35,270 nt of DNA. Source: an uncultured Rhodospirillales bacterium. Its GTDB lineage: Bacteria > Pseudomonadota > Alphaproteobacteria > Acetobacterales > Acetobacteraceae. The notes beneath the pieces were generated by a model that saw only the letters and a program-made list of their open reading frames with translations, was not told the origin of the DNA and did no database searches. Made by a program: the position numbers and the translations under genes. Location of the stretch: NCBI GenBank assembly GCA_903823665.1, contig CAIJTR010000177.1, positions 1 to 35,270 of the forward strand. The letters are read 5' to 3'. Below are positions 1-8,415 of the stretch, in pieces. How positions within the stretch are numbered: the stretch's first letter is position 1; each line of letters starts with the position of its first letter.

Positions 1-572
1 ATGTAAAGCGGCGGATCACCCAACGGGCTCGTCACGCCGCCCGCGTTCGCGCACAAAATGATGAAGAACACCACCAGATGCACCCGCTTGCGGCGATGCG
101 CATTCGCCCGCAGCAACGGATGGATCAGCACCATCGAAACACCCGTCGTGCCCATCACGCCCGCCAGCACCATCCCAATCGCCAGCAGCAACGTGTTCCC
201 AGCAGGCGTCCCCCACGGCCCACCCTCCAGCAAAATCCCACCACCAGCGGTGAACAACGCCAGCAGCAACGCAATGAATGGCAGATATTCGATCAGCACC
301 GCGTGCCAACTCGCCGCCGCCGCAAACGGCACACCGCCCAGCATCGCCTGCGGCACCAGCAACGCCAGCGTCCACGCCAGCGCCACCATTCCCATCCGAT
401 GATGCCAAAAATGCGCCGCCACCAACGGCGTCACGGCGATGGAGAGCAGCAGGCCCGCAAATGGAATGCCCCATGCAAGCCCGGGGGCCGCGCCATGCAT
501 ATCCGCAGCCCAAGCCGGGACCGCAAACAGGCCTGACATTGAGGCCAAGCCACCCCATATCAATGACTTCAT
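1..572 (-). CDS. sodium:proton antiporter / ArsB-NhaD-type permease (partial, N-terminal part)
   Basis: The reading frame begins MKSLIWGG at 572 and stays open to the left edge, giving about 190 residues. It starts with a signal-like hydrophobic stretch ending in PAWAAD. Several membrane segments follow, then the motif GDPPLY at the very edge. Stretches such as AHFWHHRMG and GTTGVSMVLIHPLLRAN, together with SPLGDPPLY, are typical of the NhaD/ArsB/CitM ion-transporter superfamily. Members move Na+/H+ or organic or metalloid anions across the inner membrane. The substrate cannot be told from this fragment. It diverges from coxG with 74 bp between start codons. The frame on this strand spanning 16-831 is a shadow with nonsense composition, and this is the true frame. 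The family is quite sure; the ion is not. Confidence 0.78.
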   Translation of the reverse strand, partial: MKSLIWGGLASMSGLFAVPAWAADMHGAAPGLAWGIPFAGLLLSIAVTPLVAAHFWHHRMGMVALAWTLALLVPQAMLGGVPFAAAASWHAVLIEYLPFIALLLALFTAGGGILLEGGPWGTPAGNTLLLAIGMVLAGVMGTTGVSMVLIHPLLRANAHRRKRVHLVVFFIILCANAGGVTSPLGDPPLY

Positions 573-646
573 CGTAGAACGGCCTCGCTCGGTTGCATGG
601 CCCCGACCCTGCAAGTAACGTCCGGCCAACGCAAGGAGACCGCTGA

Positions 647-1261
647 ATGGATATGACCGGCGAACGCCGTATTCCCGCCCCACGCGCCCGCGTGTGGGAA
701 GCCCTCAACAACCCCGACGTGCTGAAGGCCTCGCTGCCGGGCTGTGAGGTGCTGGAAAAAGAGGCCGATGACAAGCTCAAGGCCGTGCTCGCCGTCAAAA
801 TCGGCCCCATCTCCGCCCGCTTCACCGGCAAGGTGCAGCTGCAAGATCTCGATCCACCGAACTCCTACCGAATCGAGGGTGAAGGCCAGGGCGGCGTTGC
901 TGGGTTTGCCAAGGGCGGTGCCAATGTGCGCCTCGCCGATGACGGCCCGGCCGCGACACTCCTCAGCTACGACGTCAAAGCCCAGGTCGGCGGCAAAATC
1001 GCCCAGCTCGGCGCACGCCTGATCGATGCCAGCGCCAAGCAGATGGCCGACGCGTTCTTCGACAATTTCTCCAACGCCGTCGCCAGCGCCGAACCCGCCG
1101 CCGATGGCCACGCAGCCCCGATGCACGCACCTGTCGCCGCCGCCAGCCTCAGCGTGTTCGATCTCATTCCATCCGAGATCTACGGCCTGCCGATCGTCGC
1201 CTGGATCGGCATTGTCATTTACACGCCGATCGCTCTCCTTCTGCTCAGCGCCTATCTGTGA
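647..1261 (+). CDS. coxG: CoxG family carbon monoxide dehydrogenase subunit G (SRPBCC, membrane-anchored)
   Basis: This 204-residue protein has an SRPBCC (START-like) fold at about residues 1-145: MTGERRIPAPRARVWEAL, PGCEVLE, then VGGKIAQLGARLI at 114-126 and MADAFFDNF at 133-141. An Ala/Pro linker leads to one C-terminal membrane helix at about 181-202. In Oligotropha carboxidovorans CoxG is thought to recruit the CoxD/CoxE complex to the cytoplasmic membrane and help dock CO dehydrogenase. The C-terminal anchor seen here fits that. An AAGGAG-like site precedes the ATG. The stop overlaps the GTG start of coxD, so the two are translationally coupled. The family assignment is secure. Whether the client enzyme is CO dehydrogenase or another xanthine-oxidase-family hydroxylase is not, because no coxMSL genes are present. 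Confidence 0.9.
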   Translation: MDMTGERRIPAPRARVWEALNNPDVLKASLPGCEVLEKEADDKLKAVLAVKIGPISARFTGKVQLQDLDPPNSYRIEGEGQGGVAGFAKGGANVRLADDGPAATLLSYDVKAQVGGKIAQLGARLIDASAKQMADAFFDNFSNAVASAEPAADGHAAPMHAPVAAASLSVFDLIPSEIYGLPIVAWIGIVIYTPIALLLLSAYL

Positions 1262-2160
1262 AGCTGCCTCAGTCAGTCGCTGAAACAGCGGCATTGCTCG
1301 CAGAAGGTGGCTATGTTGCCGATCACGCGCTGGCCACCACGGTGTTCCTCGCCCTCTCCATGCAGCGTCCGCTGTTTCTGGAGGGCGAGCCCGGCACCGG
1401 CAAAACCGAAATCGCCAAGGTGCTGGCCGAAGGTCTCGGCCGCCGTCTTGTGCGCTTGCAATGCTATGACGGCCTAGACCTCGCCGCCGCCGCCTATGAA
1501 TGGGATCACGCCCGCCAGCTGATGGCCATCCGTCTCGCCGAAGCCTCCGGCGAAGCAGGTGTCATCGACATTTATGCCCGCCAGTTCCTGCAATCGCGTC
1601 CGCTGCTCTCCGCCATCGACCCCGACCAGCCGCCCGCCGTGCTGCTGATCGACGAGCTCGACCGTGCCGATGAGCCGTTCGAGGCATTCCTGCTCGAAGT
1701 CCTCGCCGACTTCCAGCTCACCATCCCGGAATATGGCACCGTTCGCGCCGCCACGCCCCCGGTGGTGATCCTGACCTCAAACCGCACCCGCGAAGTGCAT
1801 GACGCCATCCGCAGGCGCTGCCTCTATCAATGGGTCGATTACCCCACCGCCACCCGCGAGCGCGAAATCCTCGCCCGCAAGGCCCCGGGCATCGCCGAAA
1901 AGCTCTCCGCCGAAATCGTCGCCTTCGTCCAAAAGCTGCGCGGCGAAGACCTGTTCAAACTCCCCGGCGTCGCCGAAACCATCGACTGGGCCGGTGCCCT
2001 CAAGCATCTCGACCAAAACGAGTTGGCCCCCGGAGCTGTGGACGAAACCCTCGGCGTGCTGCTGAAATATCAAGACGATATCGCCAAAATCAAAGGTGCC
2101 GAAGCAGCCCGACTGGTCAGCGAGGCGAAATCCATCGCAACGCCGCCGCCGCCGGTATGA
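1258..2160 (+). CDS. coxD: MoxR-family AAA+ ATPase, CoxD-like
   Basis: The product is 300 residues and starts at a GTG that overlaps the coxG stop (GTGA). Walker A is GEPGTGKT at 43-50, Walker B is VLLIDELDR at 128-136, sensor 1 is TSN at 173-175, and an Arg-finger-like RRR lies at 185-187. These place it in the MoxR AAA+ clade. Oligotropha CoxD is a membrane-associated ATPase-chaperone needed to insert the sulfur and copper of the [CuSMoO2] centre of CO dehydrogenase. Here it is followed directly by its usual VWA partner CoxE. Alternative clients are related molybdenum hydroxylases, since such AAA/VWA pairs also accompany uncharacterised xanthine-dehydrogenase homologues. Confidence 0.9.
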   Translation: MKLPQSVAETAALLAEGGYVADHALATTVFLALSMQRPLFLEGEPGTGKTEIAKVLAEGLGRRLVRLQCYDGLDLAAAAYEWDHARQLMAIRLAEASGEAGVIDIYARQFLQSRPLLSAIDPDQPPAVLLIDELDRADEPFEAFLLEVLADFQLTIPEYGTVRAATPPVVILTSNRTREVHDAIRRRCLYQWVDYPTATREREILARKAPGIAEKLSAEIVAFVQKLRGEDLFKLPGVAETIDWAGALKHLDQNELAPGAVDETLGVLLKYQDDIAKIKGAEAARLVSEAKSIATPPPPV

Positions 2161-3350
2161 CGGGCACCCTCCCCACCAACATCATGCACTTCGCCCGGCT
2201 GCTCCGCCGGGCCGGGCTGCCGGTGGGGCCTGCTGATATGCTGGCGGCGCAACAGGCCATCGGCCTCGTCACCATCGGCGACAAAATCCAGGTCCAGTCG
2301 GCACTCCGCACCACTTTGGTGCACCGGCACGAGCACGAGGATCTGTTCGACCACGCCTTCTCCCTCTACTGGCGCGACCCGGAGGCCGCCCGCTACGCCC
2401 AGGCAATGGCCGCCATCGACGGCCAAAAAGAACCGCCCCCGGAAAAAGCCCCACCCGGTGCCCGGCGCATCCAAGAGGCGTTCCGCACGCCCAAAGAGCA
2501 GCGCAAGCCGAACGAGGAACAGCCACCCGAAATCGAAGCGACGATGACGGTCTCAGACCGTGAACGCCTGCAAACGATGGATTTCGAGGCCATGTCCGCC
2601 GCCGAAATCGCCAACGCCAAGGCCGAAATCCGAAGGCTCTCTCTTCCGCTCGACGCCAAACGCACCCGCCGCTTGCGCCCTGACCCCACAGGCAGCCGCA
2701 CCGATTTGCGCGCCACCCTTCGCAAATCGCTGCGCAAAGGCGGCGAGCTCACCGAAATCGCCCGTTCTCGCCGTGTCACCCGCCCGCCGCCGCTCGTCGT
2801 CCTATGCGACATCAGCGGCAGCATGAGCCGCTACGCACAAATTCTGCTGCACTTCCTGCACGCTGTGGCCAATGACCGCGACCGTGTCTCCACCTTCCTG
2901 TTCGGCACCCGCCTGTCGAACATCACTCGCCAGCTCCGCGCGCGTGATCCGGAAGTGGCGTTCCAGATGGTCTCCCACGCCGTGCCGGATTGGTCCGGCG
3001 GAACCCGTATCGGCGAAGCACTGGCTGAGTTCAACCAAATTTGGTCCCGCCGCGTTTTGGGCCAAGGTGCCGTCGTCCTGCTCGTCACTGACGGCCTCGA
3101 CCGAGACGGTGCGGCCGGTCTGTCCGAGAACATGGAACGCCTGCACAAATCCTGCTCACGGCTGGTATGGCTGAACCCGCTGTTGCGCTGGGACGGCTTC
3201 GCCCCCAAATCCCAAGGCATTCGTGCAATGCTGCCGCATGTGGACGAGTTCCGCACCATCCACAATCTGGCCAGCCTGCGCTCACTCGTTGAAAGCCTGT
3301 CCCGCGCCGCATCCCCGCGCGATATGGACCGTTGGAGGAACGCCGCATGA
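2157..3350 (+). CDS. coxE: VWA domain-containing protein, CoxE-like
   Basis: The chosen ATG at 2157 overlaps the coxD stop (ATGA) and gives 397 residues. The frame is open further upstream, but that stretch is Arg/Pro-rich noise inside coxD. The N-terminal half is helical and charged (about 1-205, with a Pro/Glu/Lys-rich segment at 88-125). The C-terminal half is a von Willebrand A domain with a complete MIDAS: DISGSMS at 218-224, Thr283 in SGGTR, and Asp312 in LVTDG. CoxE proteins pair with CoxD-type AAA+ ATPases, and VWA/MoxR pairs act as metal-enzyme chaperones. The next gene begins inside its stop codon. The family is very sure; the exact client is inferred. Confidence 0.9.
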   Translation: MTGTLPTNIMHFARLLRRAGLPVGPADMLAAQQAIGLVTIGDKIQVQSALRTTLVHRHEHEDLFDHAFSLYWRDPEAARYAQAMAAIDGQKEPPPEKAPPGARRIQEAFRTPKEQRKPNEEQPPEIEATMTVSDRERLQTMDFEAMSAAEIANAKAEIRRLSLPLDAKRTRRLRPDPTGSRTDLRATLRKSLRKGGELTEIARSRRVTRPPPLVVLCDISGSMSRYAQILLHFLHAVANDRDRVSTFLFGTRLSNITRQLRARDPEVAFQMVSHAVPDWSGGTRIGEALAEFNQIWSRRVLGQGAVVLLVTDGLDRDGAAGLSENMERLHKSCSRLVWLNPLLRWDGFAPKSQGIRAMLPHVDEFRTIHNLASLRSLVESLSRAASPRDMDRWRNAA

Positions 3351-3667
3351 GCGACACAGCCGACATTCTGGCAACCGCCGCCGCCTGGAGGCACGAAGGC
3401 GAAGACGTCGCACTCGCCACCGTCACCCAAACCTGGGGCAGTTCCCCCCGCCCCGCCGGCAGCCAACTCGCCATCACCCGCTCCGGCAAAATGGCAGGCT
3501 CCGTCAGCGGCGGCTGCATCGAAGGGGCCGTGGCCGACATCGGCCTCGAAGTGCTGAACACCGGCATCCCCCGCCTGATGGATTTCGGCATCACCGACGA
3601 ACGCGCCTGGGAAGTCGGCCTCGCCTGCGGCGGCAAGCTCAAAGTGTTCGTGGAAAAGCTGGCATGA
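3347..3667 (+). CDS. XdhC N-terminal domain protein (small half of a split XdhC/CoxF-I)
   Basis: This 106-residue protein starts at the ATG at 3347, overlaps the coxE stop (ATGA), and has GGAGG upstream. It carries only the XdhC_CoxI N-terminal domain: GSSPRPAGSQ at 31-40, GSVSGGCIEG at 51-60 with Cys57, and GLACGG at 91-96 with Cys94. XdhC proteins bind Mo cofactor, protect it during sulfuration and hand it to xanthine-dehydrogenase-type enzymes. The Rossmann-type C-terminal domain is a separate downstream gene that overlaps it by four bases, so the two products probably form one functional unit. Split XdhC pairs are known in cox-type clusters, so this is unlikely to be a frameshift. The ATGA junction supports two genuine genes. 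Confidence 0.88.
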   Translation: MSDTADILATAAAWRHEGEDVALATVTQTWGSSPRPAGSQLAITRSGKMAGSVSGGCIEGAVADIGLEVLNTGIPRLMDFGITDERAWEVGLACGGKLKVFVEKLA

Positions 3668-4347
3668 CCCCCGAAACCCTTGCGGCCCTCACCGAAGCTC
3701 GCGCCGCCAAGCGCCCGGTGGTGCTGGCGACGCATCTCGCTGACGGCGCGCAACAACTCCTGCCCGATCCCGCCGCCCCAGAAGCACTGAACACCGCGGC
3801 CCTGCGCGCGTTGGATCGTGACGAAAGCGGCACCGTCACCATCGATGGTACCGAATGGTTCCTCCACGCCTACGCGCCCCCGGTCCGCCTCGTCATCGTC
3901 GGTGCCGTCCATATCGCGCAATCCCTCGTCCCAATGGCCGCCCATCTCGGCCTCTCCGTCATCGTCGTCGATCCGCGCCGCAGCTTTGCCACCGAGGAGC
4001 GTTTTCCCAACGTCACCCTGATGGACGACTGGCCCGATGACGCGATGGACAAAATCGCGCCGGACAGCCGCACCGCCATCATCACCCTCACCCACGACCC
4101 CAAACTCGACGACCCCGCACTCGACCGCGCGCTTCGGTCTGATGCGTTCTACATCGGCTCCCTCGGCAGCCGGAAAACCCACGCCAATCGCCTTCAGCGC
4201 CTGCGCGATCTCGGCCATGACGACAACACGCTGGCCCGCATCCGTGGGCCCGTCGGCCTGAACATCGGGGCTGTCACTGCGCCCGAAATCGCCGCCTCCA
4301 TCCTCGCCGAATTCATCGCCGTCCGCCGCAACGCCGCCCCAAAATGA
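3664..4347 (+). CDS. XdhC family protein, Rossmann C-terminal domain (large half of split XdhC)
   Basis: The product is 227 residues starting at an ATG that overlaps the previous stop. About 70 residues of less typical sequence are followed by the XdhC Rossmann domain. Its nucleotide-binding-like loop is GAVHIAQ at 80-86, where many relatives have GAGHVGQ. Next come VVDPRRSFATEERFP at 101-115, GSLGSRKTHANR at 165-176, and GLNIGAVTAPEIAASILAE at 198-216. The last is a family signature usually written GLDIGARTPEEIA. The protein probably works with the small XdhC protein in Mo-cofactor maturation and delivery. The next gene starts inside its stop codon (ATGA at 4344). Confidence in the family is high. 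Confidence 0.88.
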   Translation: MTPETLAALTEARAAKRPVVLATHLADGAQQLLPDPAAPEALNTAALRALDRDESGTVTIDGTEWFLHAYAPPVRLVIVGAVHIAQSLVPMAAHLGLSVIVVDPRRSFATEERFPNVTLMDDWPDDAMDKIAPDSRTAIITLTHDPKLDDPALDRALRSDAFYIGSLGSRKTHANRLQRLRDLGHDDNTLARIRGPVGLNIGAVTAPEIAASILAEFIAVRRNAAPK

Positions 4348-5972
4348 TCTTCGGCCTCATCCCGCTCCACGAAGCAGAAGGCGCACTTCTCGCGCATTCC
4401 CGCAGAGCCGGCGGGAGAATGCTAAAGAAAGGCACCACGCTCGATGCCGCCGCAATCGCGGCCCTGCGTGAAGCCGGCATCACCGAAATCATCGCAGCCC
4501 GCCTCGCCCCCGGCGACCTGTTGGAAAACCAGGCCGCCGATCGCCTCGCCGATCATCTGCAAGCCCCGAACCTGCGCCGCAACGCCGCAGCCACTGGCCG
4601 CGTCAATCTCATTGCCGAACAGTCCGGTCTGCTCCGTGTCGATGCTGCCGCCATCGACCGCATCAACCTCACCCACGAATCCCTCACCGTCGCCACCTTG
4701 CCCGATTACGCCGTCGTCGCCCCCGGTGACATGATCGCCACCATCAAAGTCATCCCGTTCGCCATCGAAGCCGAAATCCAGTCCCGCGCCGAAGCAGCAA
4801 GCCAGGGCGGTGCCTTCGCGCTGCACCCGTTCAGGCCGCTCAAAGTCGGCCTCGTCCTCAGCGAAATCGCCACGCTGAAAGACAGCATCGTCACCGGCAC
4901 CATCGAGGTCACCCGCAACCGCGTCGAAGGCTTCGGCGGAACCCTCCTGCCACCCCGTCGTTGCCCGCATGACGAGACAGCCATCGCCGCCGCCCTCACC
5001 CAGCTGCAAACCGAAGGTGCGGATATTCTCCTCATCTCCGGTGCTTCCGCCGTGGTGGACCGCCAGGATATCGGCCCCTCCGCCATCATCCGCGCCGGCG
5101 GCGAAATTCGCCATTTCGGCATGCCGGTTGATCCCGGAAACCTCATCTGCCTCGGCCGCATCGGTCCCATTCCCGCCCTCGTGCTCCCCGGCTGCGCCCG
5201 TTCGCCGAAGCTGAATGGCATCGACTGGGTGCTCGCCCGGCTGTTCGCGGGGCTCGACGTCACGCCCGAGCAAATCATGCGTATGGGCGTCGGCGGCCTG
5301 TTGAAAGACACCCAGGTTCGCCCGCTCCCCCGCGCCCGCGCCACCGCAAAACCGCGCATCGCCGCCATCGTTCTCGCCGCCGGTGCCTCCAGCCGCATGG
5401 CCCCGCGCCACAAACTCCTGATCCCAGGCCCAGACGGCCGCACGATGGTGGCTCGCGTCGTGGACCACCTGCTCGCCAGCACCGCCAGACCCATCATCGT
5501 CGTCACTGGCCACCGTGAACCCGAAATCCGCGCCGCCCTCACCGGCCGCGACGTGCAATTCGTCCACGCCGAACGTCACGCCGATGGCCTCGCCGAAAGC
5601 CTCAAATCCGGCCTGTCCGCCCTGCCCGAGGACGCCGCAGCCACGCTCATCTGCCTAGGCGACATGCCGCTCGTGGCATCGACTGCCATCGAGCGCATCA
5701 TCGCCGCCTATGATCCAGACGAAGGCCGCAACATCGTCGTCCCCACCCACGACGGAAACTTCGGCAACCCCGTTCTATGGGACCGCCGCCACGTCCCCGA
5801 CATGATGCAACTCGCAGGCGACCAGGGCGCCCGCCTCCTCCTCAAACGCCACGCCGAAGAAATCGCCGAAGTGCCGATGGACGACGACGCCGTGCTGCGC
5901 GATTTCGACACGCCGGAAAGTCTCACCCATCTGGCGGGAAACCTCGGCTGGGCAATCGCATCATGCCCATGA
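4344..5972 (+). CDS. MoeA-like molybdopterin-binding / MocA-type nucleotidyltransferase fusion
   Basis: This 542-residue protein has two parts. Residues 1 to about 330 resemble a molybdopterin-binding MoCF_biosynth region: LLISGASAVVDRQDIGPSAI at 229-248 and LPGCARSPKLNGIDWVLARL at 281-300. Residues from about 338 form a MobA/MocA-like NTP transferase with the nucleotide loop LAAGASSRM at 344-352, the Lys of HKLL at 357, and the metal-binding GDMP at 439-442. MocA makes molybdopterin cytosine dinucleotide, the cofactor form of CO dehydrogenase and related hydroxylases, which fits the cassette. Annotation pipelines often call this architecture molybdopterin-binding/glycosyltransferase family 2. 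It closes the six-gene operon. The domain reading is sure; CTP rather than GTP preference is inferred from context. Confidence 0.87.
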   Translation: MIFGLIPLHEAEGALLAHSRRAGGRMLKKGTTLDAAAIAALREAGITEIIAARLAPGDLLENQAADRLADHLQAPNLRRNAAATGRVNLIAEQSGLLRVDAAAIDRINLTHESLTVATLPDYAVVAPGDMIATIKVIPFAIEAEIQSRAEAASQGGAFALHPFRPLKVGLVLSEIATLKDSIVTGTIEVTRNRVEGFGGTLLPPRRCPHDETAIAAALTQLQTEGADILLISGASAVVDRQDIGPSAIIRAGGEIRHFGMPVDPGNLICLGRIGPIPALVLPGCARSPKLNGIDWVLARLFAGLDVTPEQIMRMGVGGLLKDTQVRPLPRARATAKPRIAAIVLAAGASSRMAPRHKLLIPGPDGRTMVARVVDHLLASTARPIIVVTGHREPEIRAALTGRDVQFVHAERHADGLAESLKSGLSALPEDAAATLICLGDMPLVASTAIERIIAAYDPDEGRNIVVPTHDGNFGNPVLWDRRHVPDMMQLAGDQGARLLLKRHAEEIAEVPMDDDAVLRDFDTPESLTHLAGNLGWAIASCP

Positions 5973-6023
5973 AAGCCCAATAATCAAATATCGTTAACTA
6001 AGCGGAACAATTAGAACGCAATT

Positions 6024-6680
6024 CTACTTGGGCTCAGACGAACCCAACACGATATCCAAAACCCCATCTGCGTCATAACCCTCAAGCGCATCGAACTCAT
6101 CAACCACCAGGTTCGACCAAGGCCAAATCACCGGCTCGTCCTCCGCCGTCGCAGTCGCCGCTGCCGCAACCATCGATACCACCGCAACAACCGGCTCCGG
6201 CACAGGGCAGCCCTCGGGCACCAACAGCACCGCCTCATCCAGCGCCAGCATCCGAAAGATTGGCCGCATAATGCGCGCAACCTCTGGCGTGGCCCGCATC
6301 AGCGCCTGCATTTCCGCGTCCTGCATCGCAATGGTCAGCGCCGGGCCGTAATAGATCGCCGTCATCGGAAGCTCCTCGCCGAGCCAGCCGAAGCCATTCG
6401 GCAGCCCCAGCGCCGGCTTGCGCTCACCTCTTGCCACCGGCGCATCCGGTGCCACGCGGGCAGCCCGCAGTCGCCAGGCAAGCTCCCCGCGGCGAAACCG
6501 ACGCATCAGCACGTCAATCCGCGCCGAAGCCCGCTCCAGCCGCAGCATCACCCCCACGGCTTTGCGGGCCGAGATCATCTTCTCCCGGCAGAACGCCGCC
6601 ACAGACTGGGTGACGCGCTGAAACACCTGCCGCAAACTCAGCGGGGCAATCAGCGCATCAGGGTGAACACAAACTTCCAT
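6024..6680 (-). CDS. hypothetical protein
   Basis: This 218-residue protein has no family I recognise. Residues about 15-85 are Arg-rich and helical (FQRVTQSVAAFCREKM, MLRLERASARIDVLMRRFRR). The middle holds GERKPALGLPNGFGWLGEELP and a helix-rich segment IAMQDAEMQALMRATPEVARIMRP. The C-terminus is acidic (DEPVIWPW, DEFDALEGYDADGVLDIV). There is no signal peptide or membrane segment, so it is probably cytoplasmic. The start ATG at 6680 has only a weak ribosome-binding site. It converges on the molybdenum operon and lies upstream on the same strand of nothing obviously related. Codon bias matches its neighbours, which supports a real gene. Confidence 0.7.
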   Translation of the reverse strand: MEVCVHPDALIAPLSLRQVFQRVTQSVAAFCREKMISARKAVGVMLRLERASARIDVLMRRFRRGELAWRLRAARVAPDAPVARGERKPALGLPNGFGWLGEELPMTAIYYGPALTIAMQDAEMQALMRATPEVARIMRPIFRMLALDEAVLLVPEGCPVPEPVVAVVSMVAAAATATAEDEPVIWPWSNLVVDEFDALEGYDADGVLDIVLGSSEPK

Positions 6681-6750
6681 GCCAGGAACATAAGCCGAAC
6701 ATCACCCTGGCCGCTATGTAATAAGCCGATAAATCGACATCAATCCTGCG

Positions 6751-8415
6751 TTAACGCGCGCGCCATTGCTCGATCCACGACGTAATGAAGCCGTAACGCT
6801 GTGGGTTATATATCCCCGTCATCCATTTCGGCGTAATCAGCCCGGTCGCGGGGAAATACAACGGAATTTCCGGCAAATCATACACATACTGGCCCTGAAT
6901 GGTTTTTGACATCTCCCGCCGCTTCTCCGGATCAAGCTCCGCACGCGCCGAAATAATCGCCGCATCCACCGCCGGATTGCGCCAATCCATGTAGTTCAGG
7001 CCGGAATACGAGTTTTCCGCCGACGGAATATACAGCGTGTGGAAATAGATCAGCGGCACATAATCCAGCGCCATATCAGTCTGGAACATCACAATACCGT
7101 TGAAATTCCGCTTGCGCAGCGTCTCGCCGAACATCTCCCGTGCCGGCTGGTTCTTGATCACGAGCTCGATGCCAATAGCCTTCAGCTCGGTTTGTATCAC
7201 CTGCTCCACCAGCTCCCGCGCATGGTTGCCGGCGGTCGTGGTCAAATCGAGCGAAAACTTCTCACCCTCCGGCGACCGCATAATGCCGTCCGGCCCTGGT
7301 TTGAAGCCCATTTCCTCAAGCATGAACCTTGCCTTCTTCGGATCATAAGGCCATTTCTTCGTATCGGTATCATAACCAAACTGGGTGGGATGAACGTAGC
7401 TGTCCGCCACCTGAAACCGGTCCGCGAAAAGCCGGTTCACAATGGTGCCACGATCAATCGCCATCGCAATAATCTGGCGTATGCGCCGCTGGCTCAGAAA
7501 CTTGTTGTCCAAATTGAGCGACAAATGCTCATAGCTCGCAACCGATGGAATGAAATTGAAATCAAACCGGTCCGCAGTCGTCTTTGACATTGAAATAATC
7601 TGGTCCAGCGTCAGGCCAAGATTGCCGCTTGCCACCGTATCAACGTCACCGGCCAATATATTTGCCTGCAAAGCCGCCGTGTTCTCCACCAGCCGCATCT
7701 GCACCTTTTTGAAGTAAGGCACCGGGCCTTTCCAATACTCATTCGGCAGCAAAATCACCATCCCACTGCGCTGATAATCCGCCACGCGGTATGGCCCAAG
7801 CCATAAGCCAGGGTTATTCGCCTGCGTGTTGAACGCTGATTTCTGGCCGTAATCGAGCGGGCTGGTCGCCTTGGCGAAAATCGGCGCTTCGATGTGTTCG
7901 GGCAAAACCGCAGCGCCAGACATCGAGTTTGCAACGCGCTGATAATCATATTGGGTCGATTTCAGCACGAACTTTACGTGCAACGGATCCACCGCCACCA
8001 CGCTCTCAATCACCTGCGGCGGATTGAACGTGCTGCTCACCTGAAACGAAAACGCGAAATCCTTCGCCGTCACCTGCACCCCATCGCCCCAGAACAGATC
8101 GGGCTTCAGCGTGTAGGTCACCTCCATGCCATCGGTGCCGTCATCGCGCTTGATAAGCTTCGCACCGCCGTTCTGCAGCGTGGGAATTTCGGTGCAGAGC
8201 AGGCAAATCACCGAACCATCGGAAGCATACCCAACCATCGGCCGGTTCGCTGCCAGCAGCACCGTGTCCTTGATGCTCGTATCGGTGATGTAAGGGTGCA
8301 GATCAGGCGGAAACTGCACCATCCCAATCGTCAACGTGTTGCGCGGCGTCTGCGCCTGCGCAGGCGCAATCGCAGCCAACAGGGTCGCACCCACAAGGAA
8401 AATGCCAGCTCGCAT
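6751..8415 (-). CDS. ABC transporter substrate-binding protein, family 5 (peptide/nickel/oligosaccharide type)
   Basis: The chosen start, the ATG at 8415, gives 554 residues and a clean Sec signal peptide (MRAGIFLVGATLLAAIAPAQA, about 1-21). A start 36 bases upstream would only add a charged tail. The mature part is a large periplasmic SBP_bac_5 protein with DLHPYITDTSIKD near the N-terminus, then YTLKPDLFWGDGVQVTAKDF, LSQRRIRQIIAMAIDRGTI, and a C-terminal IPLYFPATGLITPKW. Such proteins deliver peptides, opines, glycosides or metals to an ABC permease. No permease or ATPase gene lies beside it, so it is an orphan here. It diverges from the sulfoquinovose-type operon, with 121 bp between starts. 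That makes a role in catching a glycoside substrate possible but unproven. Confidence 0.87.
   Translation of the reverse strand: MRAGIFLVGATLLAAIAPAQAQTPRNTLTIGMVQFPPDLHPYITDTSIKDTVLLAANRPMVGYASDGSVICLLCTEIPTLQNGGAKLIKRDDGTDGMEVTYTLKPDLFWGDGVQVTAKDFAFSFQVSSTFNPPQVIESVVAVDPLHVKFVLKSTQYDYQRVANSMSGAAVLPEHIEAPIFAKATSPLDYGQKSAFNTQANNPGLWLGPYRVADYQRSGMVILLPNEYWKGPVPYFKKVQMRLVENTAALQANILAGDVDTVASGNLGLTLDQIISMSKTTADRFDFNFIPSVASYEHLSLNLDNKFLSQRRIRQIIAMAIDRGTIVNRLFADRFQVADSYVHPTQFGYDTDTKKWPYDPKKARFMLEEMGFKPGPDGIMRSPEGEKFSLDLTTTAGNHARELVEQVIQTELKAIGIELVIKNQPAREMFGETLRKRNFNGIVMFQTDMALDYVPLIYFHTLYIPSAENSYSGLNYMDWRNPAVDAAIISARAELDPEKRREMSKTIQGQYVYDLPEIPLYFPATGLITPKWMTGIYNPQRYGFITSWIEQWRAR

Noticed and set aside
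16-831. Long minus-strand open frame of 271 codons
   Set aside because: Its product is Gly/Ala/Cys/Trp-rich nonsense. It covers both the antiporter fragment and part of coxG. The neighbouring frame ending at the left edge gives a clear transporter sequence.
569-1294. Minus-strand 241-codon frame over coxG
   Set aside because: Its product is Gly/Asp/Glu-rich antisense noise. coxG on the plus strand has family motifs throughout.
1830-2156. Upstream extension of coxE
   Set aside because: The added residues are Arg/Pro-rich and lie wholly inside coxD. The ATGA overlap at 2157 gives the normal start.
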